From contig QBLS01000010.1 of NCBI GenBank assembly GCA_003249015.1, positions 1-64,000 on the forward strand: DNA of 64,000 nt. The letters are read 5' to 3'. Origin of the DNA: Pseudanabaena sp. Lineage in GTDB: Bacteria; Cyanobacteriota; Cyanobacteriia; Pseudanabaenales; Pseudanabaenaceae. Shown here one piece after another: positions 17,269-28,061 of the stretch (the first letter of the stretch is position 1; the number at the start of each line of letters is the position of its first letter). The position numbers and the translations under genes are program-made. The notes under the pieces were generated by a model that worked only from the letters and a program-made list of their open reading frames with translations, was not told the origin of the DNA and did not search any database.

Positions 17269-18942
17269 TTACTTGCCGATCGCTGCTTTTGCTTCGTAGA
17301 GAGTATCTGAAGTGATCGAAGTAATACCGCGATCGCTAGCAAATTTCTCGGTATTGCGCTTGATTTTGCCGCGCACAAAGAAGGGGATCTTCTTTAATTC
17401 CGCTTCGCCATCAAGACTCCAAGTGATGCCATCGACTTCTTGGGCAAGGGGAGTCATGACTACTTGATTAGAATGGCTTGCTGAGTTACTAATGACTATT
17501 GGCTCAGAGTTAGCTTCACGGCGAGTCTCCTGTGAGGTTGCAGTATGCAAATGGCTCATATGACCTTCCGCAAACTCGAAGTCCTCTTTGAACATTCCAA
17601 TCAAATGTTCTTCTAGTCCCATCATCAAAGGATGAACCCAACTGTCAAAAATCACATTTGCCCCTTCCCAACCCATTTGGGGTGAGTAACGGGCTGGCAC
17701 ATCTTGGACATGGATGGGAGCCGAAATTACCGCGCAAGGGATACCCAAGCGTTTGGCAATATGTCGCTCCATCTGTGTGCCAAGCACCAGTTCTGGAGCA
17801 GCTTCAGCAACCTTTGCTTCTACCGCTAAGTAGTCATCGCTGATGACCGCTTCAAGACCATGTTTCTTTGCCAATTCGCGGACTTCCCGTGCAAATTCAC
17901 GGCTGTAAGTTCCGATACCCACCAGCGTAAAGCCTAGTTCTTCCGTGGCAATGCGGGCGGCGGCTAAGGCGTGAGTTGCATCGCCGAAGATAAACACGCG
18001 CTTACCAGTGAGATAAGTTGAGTCAACCGATCGCGAATACCAAGGCAGTCTAGAGGCATGAGCTTCGGCTGACGAAGAAATACGGGCAGCATCCCAGTTG
18101 CCGAGAGTGTCGGACTGTGATCGCGCTAGGGCTTGGCTGACATCAATTTCAGCAACCTTACCAATCTCTGCAATAAAATCACGGGTTGCACCAACGCCGA
18201 TGGGTACAGTTTTAATAATGGGCTGGGCAAAATTACGACTTAACCAAGTACAGGTTGTCAGTGCAATTTCGGGGTAAAGGCAAATATTAAAATCGGCATC
18301 AGGAATTCGCATCAAATCCTCAGGGGTTGCACCCATCGGCGCGATCACATTGACATCAACCCCAATTTCGGCAAGTAATTTCACCACTTCCCGAATATCG
18401 TCACGACATCTAAACCCAAGAGCCGTCGGACCAATAATATTTGCCTTAGGGCGAATATGGGAGTCTCTGGGTGGACGCTTGGTATTAGGAGGTAGTACGA
18501 CAGGTAAAAGTAAGGTGCGAATTAAGTGATAGAGAGTTTCGCTTGCACCCCAATTTTCTTTTTTGGAATAGGCGGGTAACTCTAAGCTAACAACGGGAAT
18601 CGTTAGTCCCATGCCCTTAGCAAGTGATCCAGGTTGATCTTGAATTAGCTCAGCGGTACAGCTTTCGCCCACTAGCATCACTTGAGGCTTAAATCTTTCG
18701 TAAGCATCTCTAACGGAGGTCTTGACCATTTCGGCGGTGTCACCACCCAGATCGCGAGCTTGAAAAGTCGTATAGGTGACAGGTGGGCGGCGATCGCGAC
18801 GTTCGATCATTGTAAAGAGCAAGTCGGCATAGGTATCACCCTGTGGGGCATGAAGCACATAATGCACACCTTCCATGGCTGTAGCAACTCGCATTGCGCC
18901 AACATGGGGAGGGCCTTCGTAAGTCCAGAGAGTTAGTTCCAT
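17269..18942 (-). CDS. chlB: Light-independent protochlorophyllide reductase subunit ChlB
   Basis: ChlB pairs with ChlN to form the NifDK-like catalytic component that reduces ring D of protochlorophyllide. The N-terminus [20 protein letters not shown] is diagnostic. Conserved positions include [14 protein letters not shown] and an Asp-containing N-terminal segment that in ChlB supplies an unusual 4Fe-4S ligand. At 557 residues it is longer than the usual roughly 510; the excess is mainly a Ser/Asn/Thr-rich linker near 460-500, before the C-terminal domain LTWS-type helix ([28 protein letters not shown]). chlN is upstream, with a stem-loop between; chlL follows after an 81-base gap containing a CCCCTTTCCC/GGGAAAGGGG stem. 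Confidence 0.96.
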   Translation of the reverse strand: MELTLWTYEGPPHVGAMRVATAMEGVHYVLHAPQGDTYADLLFTMIERRDRRPPVTYTTFQARDLGGDTAEMVKTSVRDAYERFKPQVMLVGESCTAELIQDQPGSLAKGMGLTIPVVSLELPAYSKKENWGASETLYHLIRTLLLPVVLPPNTKRPPRDSHIRPKANIIGPTALGFRCRDDIREVVKLLAEIGVDVNVIAPMGATPEDLMRIPDADFNICLYPEIALTTCTWLSRNFAQPIIKTVPIGVGATRDFIAEIGKVAEIDVSQALARSQSDTLGNWDAARISSSAEAHASRLPWYSRSVDSTYLTGKRVFIFGDATHALAAARIATEELGFTLVGIGTYSREFAREVRELAKKHGLEAVISDDYLAVEAKVAEAAPELVLGTQMERHIAKRLGIPCAVISAPIHVQDVPARYSPQMGWEGANVIFDSWVHPLMMGLEEHLIGMFKEDFEFAEGHMSHLHTATSQETRREANSEPIVISNSASHSNQVVMTPLAQEVDGITWSLDGEAELKKIPFFVRGKIKRNTEKFASDRGITSITSDTLYEAKAAIGK

Positions 18943-18974
18943 AAGTTATTTGATTATAGTGATATCAAAAAAAA

Positions 18975-20346
<1,372 letters not shown>

Positions 20347-20540
20347 TTAATTCTCTTTACTATATTTAGTAAAACTAGGAGTCGGGGCAAAAAGTTGCAA
20401 AGGTTTACAGGAATCCCAGTTATCACAGATAGTTTTGGTGTTTGCCACAGAAGAGGCGAACATCAAAATTTGCTTCTTTACTAAATTGCGGAACCCTAAT
20501 TGATATATTTGGGGTGACATGGCAAGGCAATCGTAATTAA

Positions 20541-21281
20541 ATGCTAGATTTTTGGACAAAGACCAGCGGAACTTGGATTAATGTTTTGACGATCACCTTC
20601 GGGACATTACTAGGGCTGATTTTACGGGGGCGTTTTTTATCACAGGTTTTACCAATCCTCAAGCAAGCGATTGGACTCATCACCATATTTGTCAGCATTA
20701 CGATGGCAAATAGCTTGCTAAGGGTGAAGGCGGGGGATCTTGATGGGGTGATCCTGTCGCTGATTTCGTTGGTTATTGGTGGTGTAATTGGCGAACTAGG
20801 ACAAGTCGAAAAAAAACTAGAAAATATTGGCGACTGGCTAAAGTCAAGATTTAAAGGCAAGGGTAAATTTACTGAGGGGTTTGTAGCGGCGAGCCTTCTA
20901 TTTTGTATTGGACCGATGGCTATTATTGGCAGTCTCAATAATGGGTTAAGGGGTGATGATAACCTCTTAGCTCTTAAATCAGCTTTAGATGGTTTCATTT
21001 CAATTGTATTTGCTAGCACCTATGGAATTGGCGTGGGCTTTTCGGCTCTGCCTGTGGCAATTTATCAAGGGAGTTTGTCACTACTAGCTGGAAGCCTAGC
21101 TCAAAGTCTCCCCGACCCAGCCAATGCCCAGTCAGTACTGATCATCACAGGCGTAGGTGGGTTGATGCTCTTAGGGCTAGGGCTAAACTTATTGGAGCTT
21201 GCCAAGGTGCGGGTAGCTTCTTTCTTACCTGCTCTGGCGATCGCTCCCCTAGTCTACTGGCTAGCAGATAACATCAAATAG
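20541..21281 (+). CDS. DUF554 family membrane protein
   Basis: A 246-residue integral membrane protein of the DUF554 (YqgA/YdfK-like) family. Six to seven hydrophobic segments are visible, with family motifs TWINVLTITFGTLLGLILRG at the N-terminus, GDLDGVILSLISLVIGGVIGE, and FCIGPMAIIGSLNNGLRGD. Function is unknown; family members have been suggested as transporters. It diverges from chlN. It is followed by a family C hairpin and an unassigned stretch before tRNA-fMet. Confidence 0.9.
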   Translation: MLDFWTKTSGTWINVLTITFGTLLGLILRGRFLSQVLPILKQAIGLITIFVSITMANSLLRVKAGDLDGVILSLISLVIGGVIGELGQVEKKLENIGDWLKSRFKGKGKFTEGFVAASLLFCIGPMAIIGSLNNGLRGDDNLLALKSALDGFISIVFASTYGIGVGFSALPVAIYQGSLSLLAGSLAQSLPDPANAQSVLIITGVGGLMLLGLGLNLLELAKVRVASFLPALAIAPLVYWLADNIK

Positions 21282-21297
21282 TTAATTATGTAAACCC

Positions 21298-21360
21298 AAT
21301 TCGCAAAAGCTTAACTACACTTTTGTGGCTTAGAAACCAAACCTTTCAAGGGTTATACCA
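21298..21360. repeat. Degenerate family C element
   Basis: AATTCGCAAAAGCTTAACTACACTTTTGTGGCTT followed by AAACCAAACCTTTCAAGGGTTATACC. It matches the CACAAAAGTGTAGTCAC and AAACCC-AAGGGTTT parts of the copies at 10434 and 30683 but lacks the AAGAAATGGC hairpin. Confidence 0.6.
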
Positions 21361-21364
21361 ACAT

Positions 21365-21572
21365 CTATGACGCACTTGCACCATAGGTGTTAATTGAGAC
21401 TTCATGTATAATTTTATTAAGCTCCTCTGTGGCGTGCGTGACTACCAATAATGTGTCTTGATCGATAATCGTTTTTAAGGAGTCTTCGCAGTCTCCGCCG
21501 CAGTATACCAAACTTGCATTTGGGAACTTTAAGTTAGGCGTTGCGCTTCGGCTCCACCTGGTTTTACCGGGT
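21365..21572 (-). other. Open frame without a good start, possible gene remnant
   Basis: Read leftward from about 21572 the frame encodes LKFPNASLVYCGGDCEDSL, then TIIDQDTLLVVTHATEEL and NKIIHEVSINTYGASAS, then stops at 21365. It looks like real protein sequence (good amino-acid balance, alternating strands and helices) but has no ATG and is cut by a stop upstream. TTG or GTG starts would leave fewer than 55 residues. I do not recognise the family. Either a decayed gene end or chance. Confidence 0.3.
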
Positions 21573-21608
21573 CAAACAACTGAGGTAAAACGGCGTTGCG
21601 GAGGGGTG

Positions 21609-21672
21609 AAACACAAACGTTTTTGAAAAGAGTTATATTTTTTACAAACTCTTTTCAAAAATGCTTGTGTTT
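21609..21672. repeat. Long inverted repeat upstream of tRNA-fMet
   Basis: Arms AAACACAAACGTTTTTGAAAAGAGTT and AACTCTTTTCAAAAATGCTTGTGTTT (quoted in halves, one mismatch region at CGT/TGC) flank an AT-rich loop. T-rich ends make it a possible terminator. Confidence 0.7.
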
Positions 21673-21706
21673 AAACCAAACTGTGTTATATTAAATAGGT
21701 AAGCGA

Positions 21707-21780
<74 letters not shown>

Positions 21781-21790
21781 TACTTAATAT

Positions 21791-21819
21791 AAAAAAGCAG
21801 CTTTCAAAGCTGCTTTTTT
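21791..21819 (+). terminator. Terminator after tRNA-fMet
   Basis: AAAAAAGCAGCTTTCAAAGCTGCTTTTTTA: stem AGCAGCTTT/AAAGCTGCT followed by a six-T run, ten bases after the tRNA. Confidence 0.92.
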
Positions 21820-21836
21820 ATTTCAATAATTACTAG

Positions 21837-21866
21837 TAGCTGTGCGTGGAGAAGCCACGCACAGCT
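21837..21866 (+). terminator. Hairpin with T-tract between tRNA-fMet and the small membrane gene
   Basis: TAGCTGTGCGTGG, loop AGAAG, CCACGCACAGCTA followed by TTTTTT on the plus strand. It lies 12 bases beyond the stop of the convergent gene at 21879. Confidence 0.75.
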
Positions 21867-21878
21867 ATTTTTTATTAA

Positions 21879-22136
21879 TCAAGCATTAGTGATACTTCTA
21901 AATAAATAACCAACTACTACACCAATCATCAACGCCCAAATTTGACCTGACTTAACAAAATTATTCCAGCCCTTCGCGAGATCTCCCATCACATCTTGAT
22001 TAAATTGTTGAGCAACTAAATCCATATGGATATAGGAATACAAATCAGCGATATGGAAATGACTAGCAGAGTTAATCGTCGATAGGTGAGCAGTAAGATC
22101 GGAGCCAGTTACCAGTTGAGCTAATTCGAGCATCAT
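21879..22136 (-). CDS. Small conserved cyanobacterial membrane protein, function unknown
   Basis: An 85-residue protein with a single C-terminal membrane segment (IWALMIGVVVGYLFRSI). The segment is preceded by a helical region (DLYSYIHMDLVAQQFNQDVMGDLAKGWNNFVKSG) that I recall in uncharacterised proteins of many cyanobacteria. There are two ATG codons in tandem at the start. It follows the GAF/PP2C phosphatase gene by 16 bases on the same strand and is probably cotranscribed with it. No function is assigned. Confidence 0.75.
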   Translation of the reverse strand: MMLELAQLVTGSDLTAHLSTINSASHFHIADLYSYIHMDLVAQQFNQDVMGDLAKGWNNFVKSGQIWALMIGVVVGYLFRSITNA

Positions 22137-22152
22137 ATTTTTTAGGATTGGA

Positions 22153-23541
22153 TTAATTTACTAGAGACTTATCTTTTATATGCAAAACCACTAGGGTCAT
22201 GTCATCAGTATGAGTATGCCCTTCTCCAATAAAGTTTTGCACTTCTTGGAAAATGTAGTCAAGGATCATCTGTGGACGAGTGACATCATCTGAGAGCGGA
22301 AAGCAATGCTGACAAGCCCAGTCTAGAGCTTTGCGAAGGTTTTCTTCGTCAAAGCGATCGCCTTCAGGACTAGCGGCTTCGGTAAAGCCATCGGTGTAGT
22401 AGATTACGACATCGCCTGCACTGAGCTTAGTGCTGCGCTCTTCATACCGAGAGCCTGCCTCTAGACCGATCAAGGCTCCCATCGTATCGAGAGCATGGAC
22501 AGTGCCAGTCTGCGATCGCCAATGGAGGGCTGGGGTATGCGCCGCATTACTAAAAGCTAATGTTTGAGTAGTAGGATCATACTCAGAATAAAACATAGTC
22601 ACAAAGCGGTGAGACTTTTCCAGATCCTCATACATCACTTCATTGAGATGTTCCAAGATCTTGCTGGGCGAATGGTTATTTAAGACCTCAGCGCGGAGCA
22701 TCCCGCGAGTCATGGTCATAATCAATCCTGCAGGAACACCCTTGCCCATGACATCGCCGATCACAAAACTCCAGCGATCGCCCTTTTGTACAGGAATAAA
22801 ATCGTAATAATCACCACCTACGCGACTAGCTGTAGAGCATCTTGCCGCCACTTCAATTCCTTGAATCTTAGGACAATGACGAGGTAATAATTGCCTTTGG
22901 ATTTCGGAACCAATCTCCATTTCCCGATCTTGACGCTCTTTTTTGATCAATTCGGTCGTGAGTTCATGATTTTCTAAGCCAACTGAGGTTTGATCGGCGA
23001 CAAGGCGCATTAAAGTACGCTTGTTGTCTGTCCATGCATAATCGGGCTTGCGGCTAAAGATATAGAGGCGACCGCGCACCGCATTTTTAACTAATACTGA
23101 TGTCCCAAACAAATGTACGTCTGCGCCAAGGTAACGGCTAACCATTTCATCTAGAGCCGTGGGACTACCTGTTAAAACTTGCTGAATTGCTCTTTCGATG
23201 GCGGTTCTGACCTGTTGGGCTTTCATGCCGCCTTGATTGCGCTCAGGGCAATGGAGAGACTCTAGGCGCATTTGTCCACTTGCCTTAAACAAGATCAAAG
23301 CTCCACCATCGGAGTCAGTGACGCGGCTGGCAATGAGAGGAATTAGCTCTAAAAACTGATTGAGATTGCTAAAGCTGCGGAGAGCGTAACCCAAAAAGCT
23401 AAGCAGCTCATGGATCTTATTTTGATCTTGACTCATCCGTCTGAGTAGATCTTTGAGATCTTTCATCACCATTACTGATGCATTGTCTACATCAGGCTGT
23501 GGTGGTAAGGATCTGTTTCTAGGTGGCAATGATAGCGACAT
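22153..23541 (-). CDS. GAF-domain PP2C/SpoIIE-type protein phosphatase (RsbU-like)
   Basis: A 462-residue signalling protein. Residues about 45-200 form a GAF domain (FLELIPLIASRVTDSDGGALILF). A short coiled coil follows (ELTTELIKKERQDREMEIGSEIQRQLLPR), then the SpoIIE/PP2C catalytic domain at about 235-455. That domain has metal-binding motifs GGDYYDF, VIGDVMGKGVPAGLIM, YYTDGFTEA and DDMTLVVL. Such phosphatases dephosphorylate anti-sigma antagonists or related partners in partner-switching pathways. No such partner is encoded nearby. A small membrane protein gene follows closely. Confidence 0.92.
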   Translation of the reverse strand: MSLSLPPRNRSLPPQPDVDNASVMVMKDLKDLLRRMSQDQNKIHELLSFLGYALRSFSNLNQFLELIPLIASRVTDSDGGALILFKASGQMRLESLHCPERNQGGMKAQQVRTAIERAIQQVLTGSPTALDEMVSRYLGADVHLFGTSVLVKNAVRGRLYIFSRKPDYAWTDNKRTLMRLVADQTSVGLENHELTTELIKKERQDREMEIGSEIQRQLLPRHCPKIQGIEVAARCSTASRVGGDYYDFIPVQKGDRWSFVIGDVMGKGVPAGLIMTMTRGMLRAEVLNNHSPSKILEHLNEVMYEDLEKSHRFVTMFYSEYDPTTQTLAFSNAAHTPALHWRSQTGTVHALDTMGALIGLEAGSRYEERSTKLSAGDVVIYYTDGFTEAASPEGDRFDEENLRKALDWACQHCFPLSDDVTRPQMILDYIFQEVQNFIGEGHTHTDDMTLVVLHIKDKSLVN

Positions 23542-23632
23542 ACCAATGCGGCAACTCTAGGTAGTTTGTAAAAAAGCTAATTTAGTCCAATAGTGTAGCC
23601 TTAGTTGGCTAAAAAATACGACTAATTTTTAA

Positions 23633-23774
23633 TTACAGTGCTTTGCCGAATAAATGAGTGGCGGCGCTTCGCGCCGCCACTCATTTATTCAGAACCTAAG
23701 ATAGTTGTGAAAGCATTGCTAAGCAACGCTTTCACAACTATTCTTGGTTAGGGTTTGGGGACAAAGTGCTGTAA
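23633..23774. repeat. Composite family A element with terminal inverted repeats
   Basis: Bounded by TTACAGTGCTTTG (23633-23645) and its near-perfect inverse CAAAGTGCTGTAA (23762-23774). Inside are two hairpins: GAATAAATGAGTGGCGGCG, tip CTTCG (23648-23690), and ATAGTTGTGAAAGC...GCTTTCACAACTAT (23701-23741). Right after it lies an AAGAAATGGCTATGCCATTTCTT hairpin (23779-23801). Confidence 0.85.
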
Positions 23775-23803
23775 ATCAAGAAATGGCTATGCCATTTCTT
23801 GAT

Positions 23804-26227
23804 TTATAAGGGATAAATTTTGATGGGCAGCAGTCTTACTAAGGCTTGTCCAAGGCGGTATGCCTGAATGTCATACATTGGCAACTCGATCGCCGCAGGT
23901 AAGCTTTCCATAAATCGCCTTGCAAGTTCAAGATCACAGCCTGAGATGTTTTTGAGCTTATTGCCTGCATCGAGGAGTACGCTAGAGTTGAGTGGTGGTT
24001 TTGCTCTCAGTTGCCAACGTTTGGGGAGATGCAAGTTACCTAGCTCAATGCGCCGTAATCCTGAAATTGAGGCTAACAAAATTAAGCGATCGCCGACTTT
24101 CATCACTTCATCATCGGAAGGCATATAAAAATCGGTATGTCCATCGGCTTTGGGACTATATTTTTTTAGATAAATTGGCACAACTGTATAGCCATAGGCG
24201 ATTTGGGAGAGGTTCTTGTCCACTAGCGTATCGTCGTGGGTGATGGTGTACTCCGCCACCAGTACAGTCCGTTGATTGAGCCGAAATAGACTCAACATAT
24301 TTTCGCCAAAAGCTGCTCCTGCAAAAGCTTCAGCAGACAGAGCATAGGCACAAAAAGACTGGGAGTTGGGCAGTAGCTCAGCGAGGTTCTCACTAAAGTA
24401 GCGATCGTAGGTGCGAATGGCAAGATTGACTTGACGGTTTACTTTCTGGGAAGCATCACGGGCTAGTAAAGAGGCTTCGAGGTTGAGCATTTGGTCATCG
24501 GTGACAGAGAGGATGCTCTTTGCTGAACTAAGGTTTGTTTTTGATAGTTCCTCAATGATATTGCCTGTAAACCAAGGTACCTTGTCAGCAAGATCGCAGT
24601 CGTGAGGATTTTCGCTGACAATGACAAATGGAAGCTTTAGCTTAAATAGAAGATCAGCAATTCTTTGTCCGAGTCTACCAAAGCCAATAAGGATAATGTG
24701 ATCGCGCTTGGGTAAAGGTAAAGTACGTTTAAAAAAATCGAATTTAGAACTAAGAATACTATCGGCAATTAGCCCGACTACGCCTAGCAAAAACATCAGG
24801 CTAATTAACGTAATTGATAGACAGAAAGCTGTTACCCAAGCAGGAACAGAGTCTTCTTCTAGCCCCCCAAATATGTCTCCATAGCCACCTAGCAGCAGGA
24901 TCATACTAATGGAAATGGCTTTCTGTAATGAGATGTTTGGCACATTGACATACATGACGATGGAACTAATCACCATCAAGATCACGGCGGTGATCGCTCC
25001 CCATAGTGCTAAACGACGCGATCGCGCTGCACGAAACCAAGAAATAGTTTGATACCACTTACTTTTCCAAAATTTGGAATTAGTGATCTTCCGCAGTTGT
25101 TGACGGATTTTTGCTAAAGGGGAAATATACACTTGATGAATGGGAATTTCATCATAGTAGCCTTGCCGATAGAATTTACGAGTGGCGAAGTCATTCTCGA
25201 CAGATTCGATATATACGATTTTATCGCCGACCTGAACTAAAGTGTCAGCTTGCCACTGGAAGAATAGGCGATCTGGATTAATTTCAGGAAGACTTAACAG
25301 CCTTGAGTGCTTTTTATGCAGTAGATATGCAGAAGTTCTTAAAAAGCGATAATCATCAGGCTGTACGTAAGTTTCGACCACACGCAACTTGCGATCGCCT
25401 ATTTGAAATAGCCCCAAAGTTCCCTCGCCTAAGCCTGCCACTGCAAAGGAAGCGGCTGGTAATTCTACAGGATCAAGAGCCACGAAGTTCCCTAACTGTT
25501 CCTTCAATAATTGATTGAGATTTTGGCGCGATGAACGTACGACAATATGCACATTGGGATTTAAGCGTCTTGCCGAGATTGCCGCTTCGATATTGACATT
25601 CTCATTGCTCGTCACCAATAAAATTGCGCGACAGTCAAGGATTCCTGCTTCCATTAGGATTTCTGAACGTCGGCAATCGCCAATAATTATGGGCTGATCT
25701 AGAAAATTTGTGAAGTCGTCAAATTCCATAATCTCAGGAGAGACTCTATCAATTGCACAAATTTTTACTTCATATTCTTTATAAGCAAATTTCTTTAAGT
25801 TGAAAACAGAATGCTGTCCAAGGCTGCCCAAGCCACAGACTATAAAGCGATCGCTAATCGGACTTGTGGATAAATTTGCACTAAGTGCAATATCTTCTTG
25901 ATCAATTTTTGACTTATCAACCTTGGAGCTATCAACTTTAGTTTCTATCTGTTTACTATCAATATAGCCTTTTTCAAGTTCTACCTTATCCATCCATTCT
26001 GGTAGAGGTTGACCATACAAAAAGGCATAGATCTTTGCCACTTTGTAGCCTTTACTGTAGAACTCTCGACAGCAATTGGCGATCGCTTCGATCAGCAGTT
26101 GGCGATCGCCAAAATAGGTGGATTCCAGTAAGATATGCAGTTCCTTGCGCTTTTGCCTGACAGTGACATTAACCTTGATATCTAGCTCAAGTAAATTGCT
26201 ATTGATAGTAAGAGCAAGCGATTGCAT
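23804..26227 (-). CDS. Potassium-channel-like protein with two TrkA-N/RCK units
   Basis: An 807-residue protein. Residues about 1-95 form an N-terminal domain I do not recognise. A first Rossmann NAD-binding domain follows at about 127-255 (DRFIVCGLGSLGQHSV), a TrkA-C-like part at 260-350, and then membrane segments near 415-440 and 470-495. Between them is ILLLGGYGDIFGGLEED, a pore-like GYGD filter. A second Rossmann domain starts at about 512 (DHIILIGFGRLGQRIADLL) with a TrkA-C part near 650-725. The layout resembles ligand-gated K+ channels in which RCK domains gate the pore, but here the pore lies between two RCK units. Substrate and ligand are inferred from family only. It reads toward a hairpin cluster. 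Confidence 0.85.
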   Translation of the reverse strand: MQSLALTINSNLLELDIKVNVTVRQKRKELHILLESTYFGDRQLLIEAIANCCREFYSKGYKVAKIYAFLYGQPLPEWMDKVELEKGYIDSKQIETKVDSSKVDKSKIDQEDIALSANLSTSPISDRFIVCGLGSLGQHSVFNLKKFAYKEYEVKICAIDRVSPEIMEFDDFTNFLDQPIIIGDCRRSEILMEAGILDCRAILLVTSNENVNIEAAISARRLNPNVHIVVRSSRQNLNQLLKEQLGNFVALDPVELPAASFAVAGLGEGTLGLFQIGDRKLRVVETYVQPDDYRFLRTSAYLLHKKHSRLLSLPEINPDRLFFQWQADTLVQVGDKIVYIESVENDFATRKFYRQGYYDEIPIHQVYISPLAKIRQQLRKITNSKFWKSKWYQTISWFRAARSRRLALWGAITAVILMVISSIVMYVNVPNISLQKAISISMILLLGGYGDIFGGLEEDSVPAWVTAFCLSITLISLMFLLGVVGLIADSILSSKFDFFKRTLPLPKRDHIILIGFGRLGQRIADLLFKLKLPFVIVSENPHDCDLADKVPWFTGNIIEELSKTNLSSAKSILSVTDDQMLNLEASLLARDASQKVNRQVNLAIRTYDRYFSENLAELLPNSQSFCAYALSAEAFAGAAFGENMLSLFRLNQRTVLVAEYTITHDDTLVDKNLSQIAYGYTVVPIYLKKYSPKADGHTDFYMPSDDEVMKVGDRLILLASISGLRRIELGNLHLPKRWQLRAKPPLNSSVLLDAGNKLKNISGCDLELARRFMESLPAAIELPMYDIQAYRLGQALVRLLPIKIYPL

Positions 26228-26304
26228 TCTTTATTCCGCGCTAAAACTGATGAATTTTCCAAAACCTTAATAATAAACCATCAATATTAATAGGAGGTTA
26301 TCTC

Positions 26305-26467
26305 AAGACATAGATGGCGGCGCAAAGCGCCGCCATCTATGTCTTTGGCTAGTTAGGCTAAGCGCTGTTCTATTAATCCTTAGTAAACCAATAAAAAATT
26401 TGAAAGCGATACCTTGCAACGCTTTCAAATTTTTTATTAGTTTGGGTTTGAATGCAAAGCGCTGGAT
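26305..26467. repeat. Two family A elements in the K-channel/gltX intergenic region
   Basis: Hairpin AAGACATAGATGGCGGCGC, loop AAA, at 26305-26345, followed by an inverted head AGCGCTGT (26371-26378). Then hairpin AATAAAAAATTTGAAAGCG...CGCTTTCAAATTTTTTATT (26390-26438), followed by TTTGGGTTTGAATGCAAAGCGCTGG, the family A head in reverse orientation. Both units therefore point the same way. Confidence 0.82.
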
Positions 26468-26502
26468 AGAGGATAATTGAATTTTATAACGTTTACAAAT
26501 TC

Positions 26503-27942
26503 ATGTCTGTTCGAGTTCGTATTGCTCCAAGTCCAACGGGTAATCTGCATATAGGCACAGCCCGTACCGCTGTATTCAATTGGTTATATGCCCGTCGTCA
26601 CGGGGGGACATTTATCCTTAGAGTCGAAGATACTGATCGCGAGAGATCTAAGGATGAATATACTCAAAATATCTTGGAAGGTTTGGCTTGGCTGGGGATT
26701 AATTTTGATGAAGGCCCATTTTTTCAAACTCAGCGCACTGATCGCTATGTGGCAGCGGTAGAAAAATTGTTGGTCGAGAAAAAAGCATATTTTTGCTACT
26801 GCACCGAAGCTGAACTAGAGGAAATGCGTGAGGCTCAGAAAGCCAACAAACAAGCTCCCCGTTATGATAATCGCCATCGCCACCTCACGGACGAACAGCG
26901 TCAAGCTTTTGAAAGTGAGGGTCGTCGCCCCGTCATTCGCTTTGTGATCGAGGAACCCCGCACGATCGCTTGGAACGATCTTGTGCGCGGCACAGTATCT
27001 TGGAGTAGCAGCGACCTTGGTGGCGATATGGTGATTGCCCGTGTGGATGAGCAGGGCAAGATTGGCTTACCTTTGTATAATTTTGCTGTCGTTGTCGATG
27101 ACATAGATATGCAAATTACTCAGGTAATTCGTGGGGAAGATCACATTGCTAATACTGCTAAGCAAATCCTAATTTATGAAGCTTTAGGGGCAACACCACC
27201 GCAGTTTGGGCATACACCTTTGATTCTTAATCAGCAGGGAGCCAAAATTTCTAAGCGTGACGGGGCAACCTCCGTTTGGGAATTTCGGAACATGGGTTAC
27301 ATCCCTGAAGCTTTTAATAACTACATGGCGCTGCTGGGCTGGTCGCCCAATGAAGGCAAAGAACTATTTACACTGCAAGAAGCTGCCCAAATTTTTAGCT
27401 TTGAGCGAGTGAATAAGGCAGGTGCAAAGTTTGATTGGGATAAGCTCAACTGGATCAATAGCCAGTATTTACACTCTTTGCCCACTGAAGATGTATGCGA
27501 TCGCCTGACTCCTTTTCTAAAAGATGCTGGCTATGATTTGCAAACTGTAGATCGCCAATGGCTGCTCGATCTCACTAAGTTAATCGCCCCCAGTTTAACT
27601 GTGCTGACTGATGCCGCCACGATTAGCAAGTTCTTTTTTGTGGATTTTGATGATTACACCGACGAAGCCAAGGAAACTCTTAAGGGTGAGGCGATCGCAG
27701 GCATCATGAATGCGCTTATCGAAGCGTTGCAAGATCTACCTGAACTAGACGCTGATGTAGCAGGGGAAATCATTAAAGCTGTCACTAAGTCCCAAGGTGT
27801 CAAAAAAGGTGTGGTCATGAAGTCTTTGCGGGCGGCTCTCACAGGCGATCTGCATGGGCCAGAGATTTTACCCTCCTTTGTTCTGCTCCATCGTAAAGGC
27901 TTAGCATTGCCCCGTCTACAAAGAGCACTGCAAGTAGTTTGA
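26503..27942 (+). CDS. gltX: Glutamyl-tRNA synthetase
   Basis: Class I aminoacyl-tRNA synthetase that charges tRNA-Glu; in cyanobacteria Glu-tRNA also starts tetrapyrrole (chlorophyll) synthesis. The 479-residue length is normal. Seen: the HIGH-type motif PSPTGNLHIGTART at residues 9-22, the zinc-binding region with FCYCTEAELE near 97, the KMSKS-type motif as KISKRDGA near 251, and the helical anticodon-binding end. A family A hairpin begins five bases after the stop and is likely its 3' end. Confidence 0.97.
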   Translation: MSVRVRIAPSPTGNLHIGTARTAVFNWLYARRHGGTFILRVEDTDRERSKDEYTQNILEGLAWLGINFDEGPFFQTQRTDRYVAAVEKLLVEKKAYFCYCTEAELEEMREAQKANKQAPRYDNRHRHLTDEQRQAFESEGRRPVIRFVIEEPRTIAWNDLVRGTVSWSSSDLGGDMVIARVDEQGKIGLPLYNFAVVVDDIDMQITQVIRGEDHIANTAKQILIYEALGATPPQFGHTPLILNQQGAKISKRDGATSVWEFRNMGYIPEAFNNYMALLGWSPNEGKELFTLQEAAQIFSFERVNKAGAKFDWDKLNWINSQYLHSLPTEDVCDRLTPFLKDAGYDLQTVDRQWLLDLTKLIAPSLTVLTDAATISKFFFVDFDDYTDEAKETLKGEAIAGIMNALIEALQDLPELDADVAGEIIKAVTKSQGVKKGVVMKSLRAALTGDLHGPEILPSFVLLHRKGLALPRLQRALQVV

Positions 27943-27945
27943 GCT

Positions 27946-28022
27946 ATAGCGCTTTGCGCTCAAACCCGAACTAGGAATAATTAAAAGCGTTGCTTAGCAA
28001 CGCTTTTAATTATTCCTAGTTC
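27946..28022. repeat. Family A element after gltX
   Basis: Head TATAGCGCTTTGCGCTCAAACCC (27946-27967, quoted in consensus form) followed by a perfect 26-base-pair stem, GAACTAGGAATAATTAAAAG and GCGTTGC on the left arm, tip TTA. One of the clearest copies. Confidence 0.88.
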
Positions 28023-28061
28023 ATTTGCTCGTCAATTGCTGTATGAGGATTCTCGTAAATT

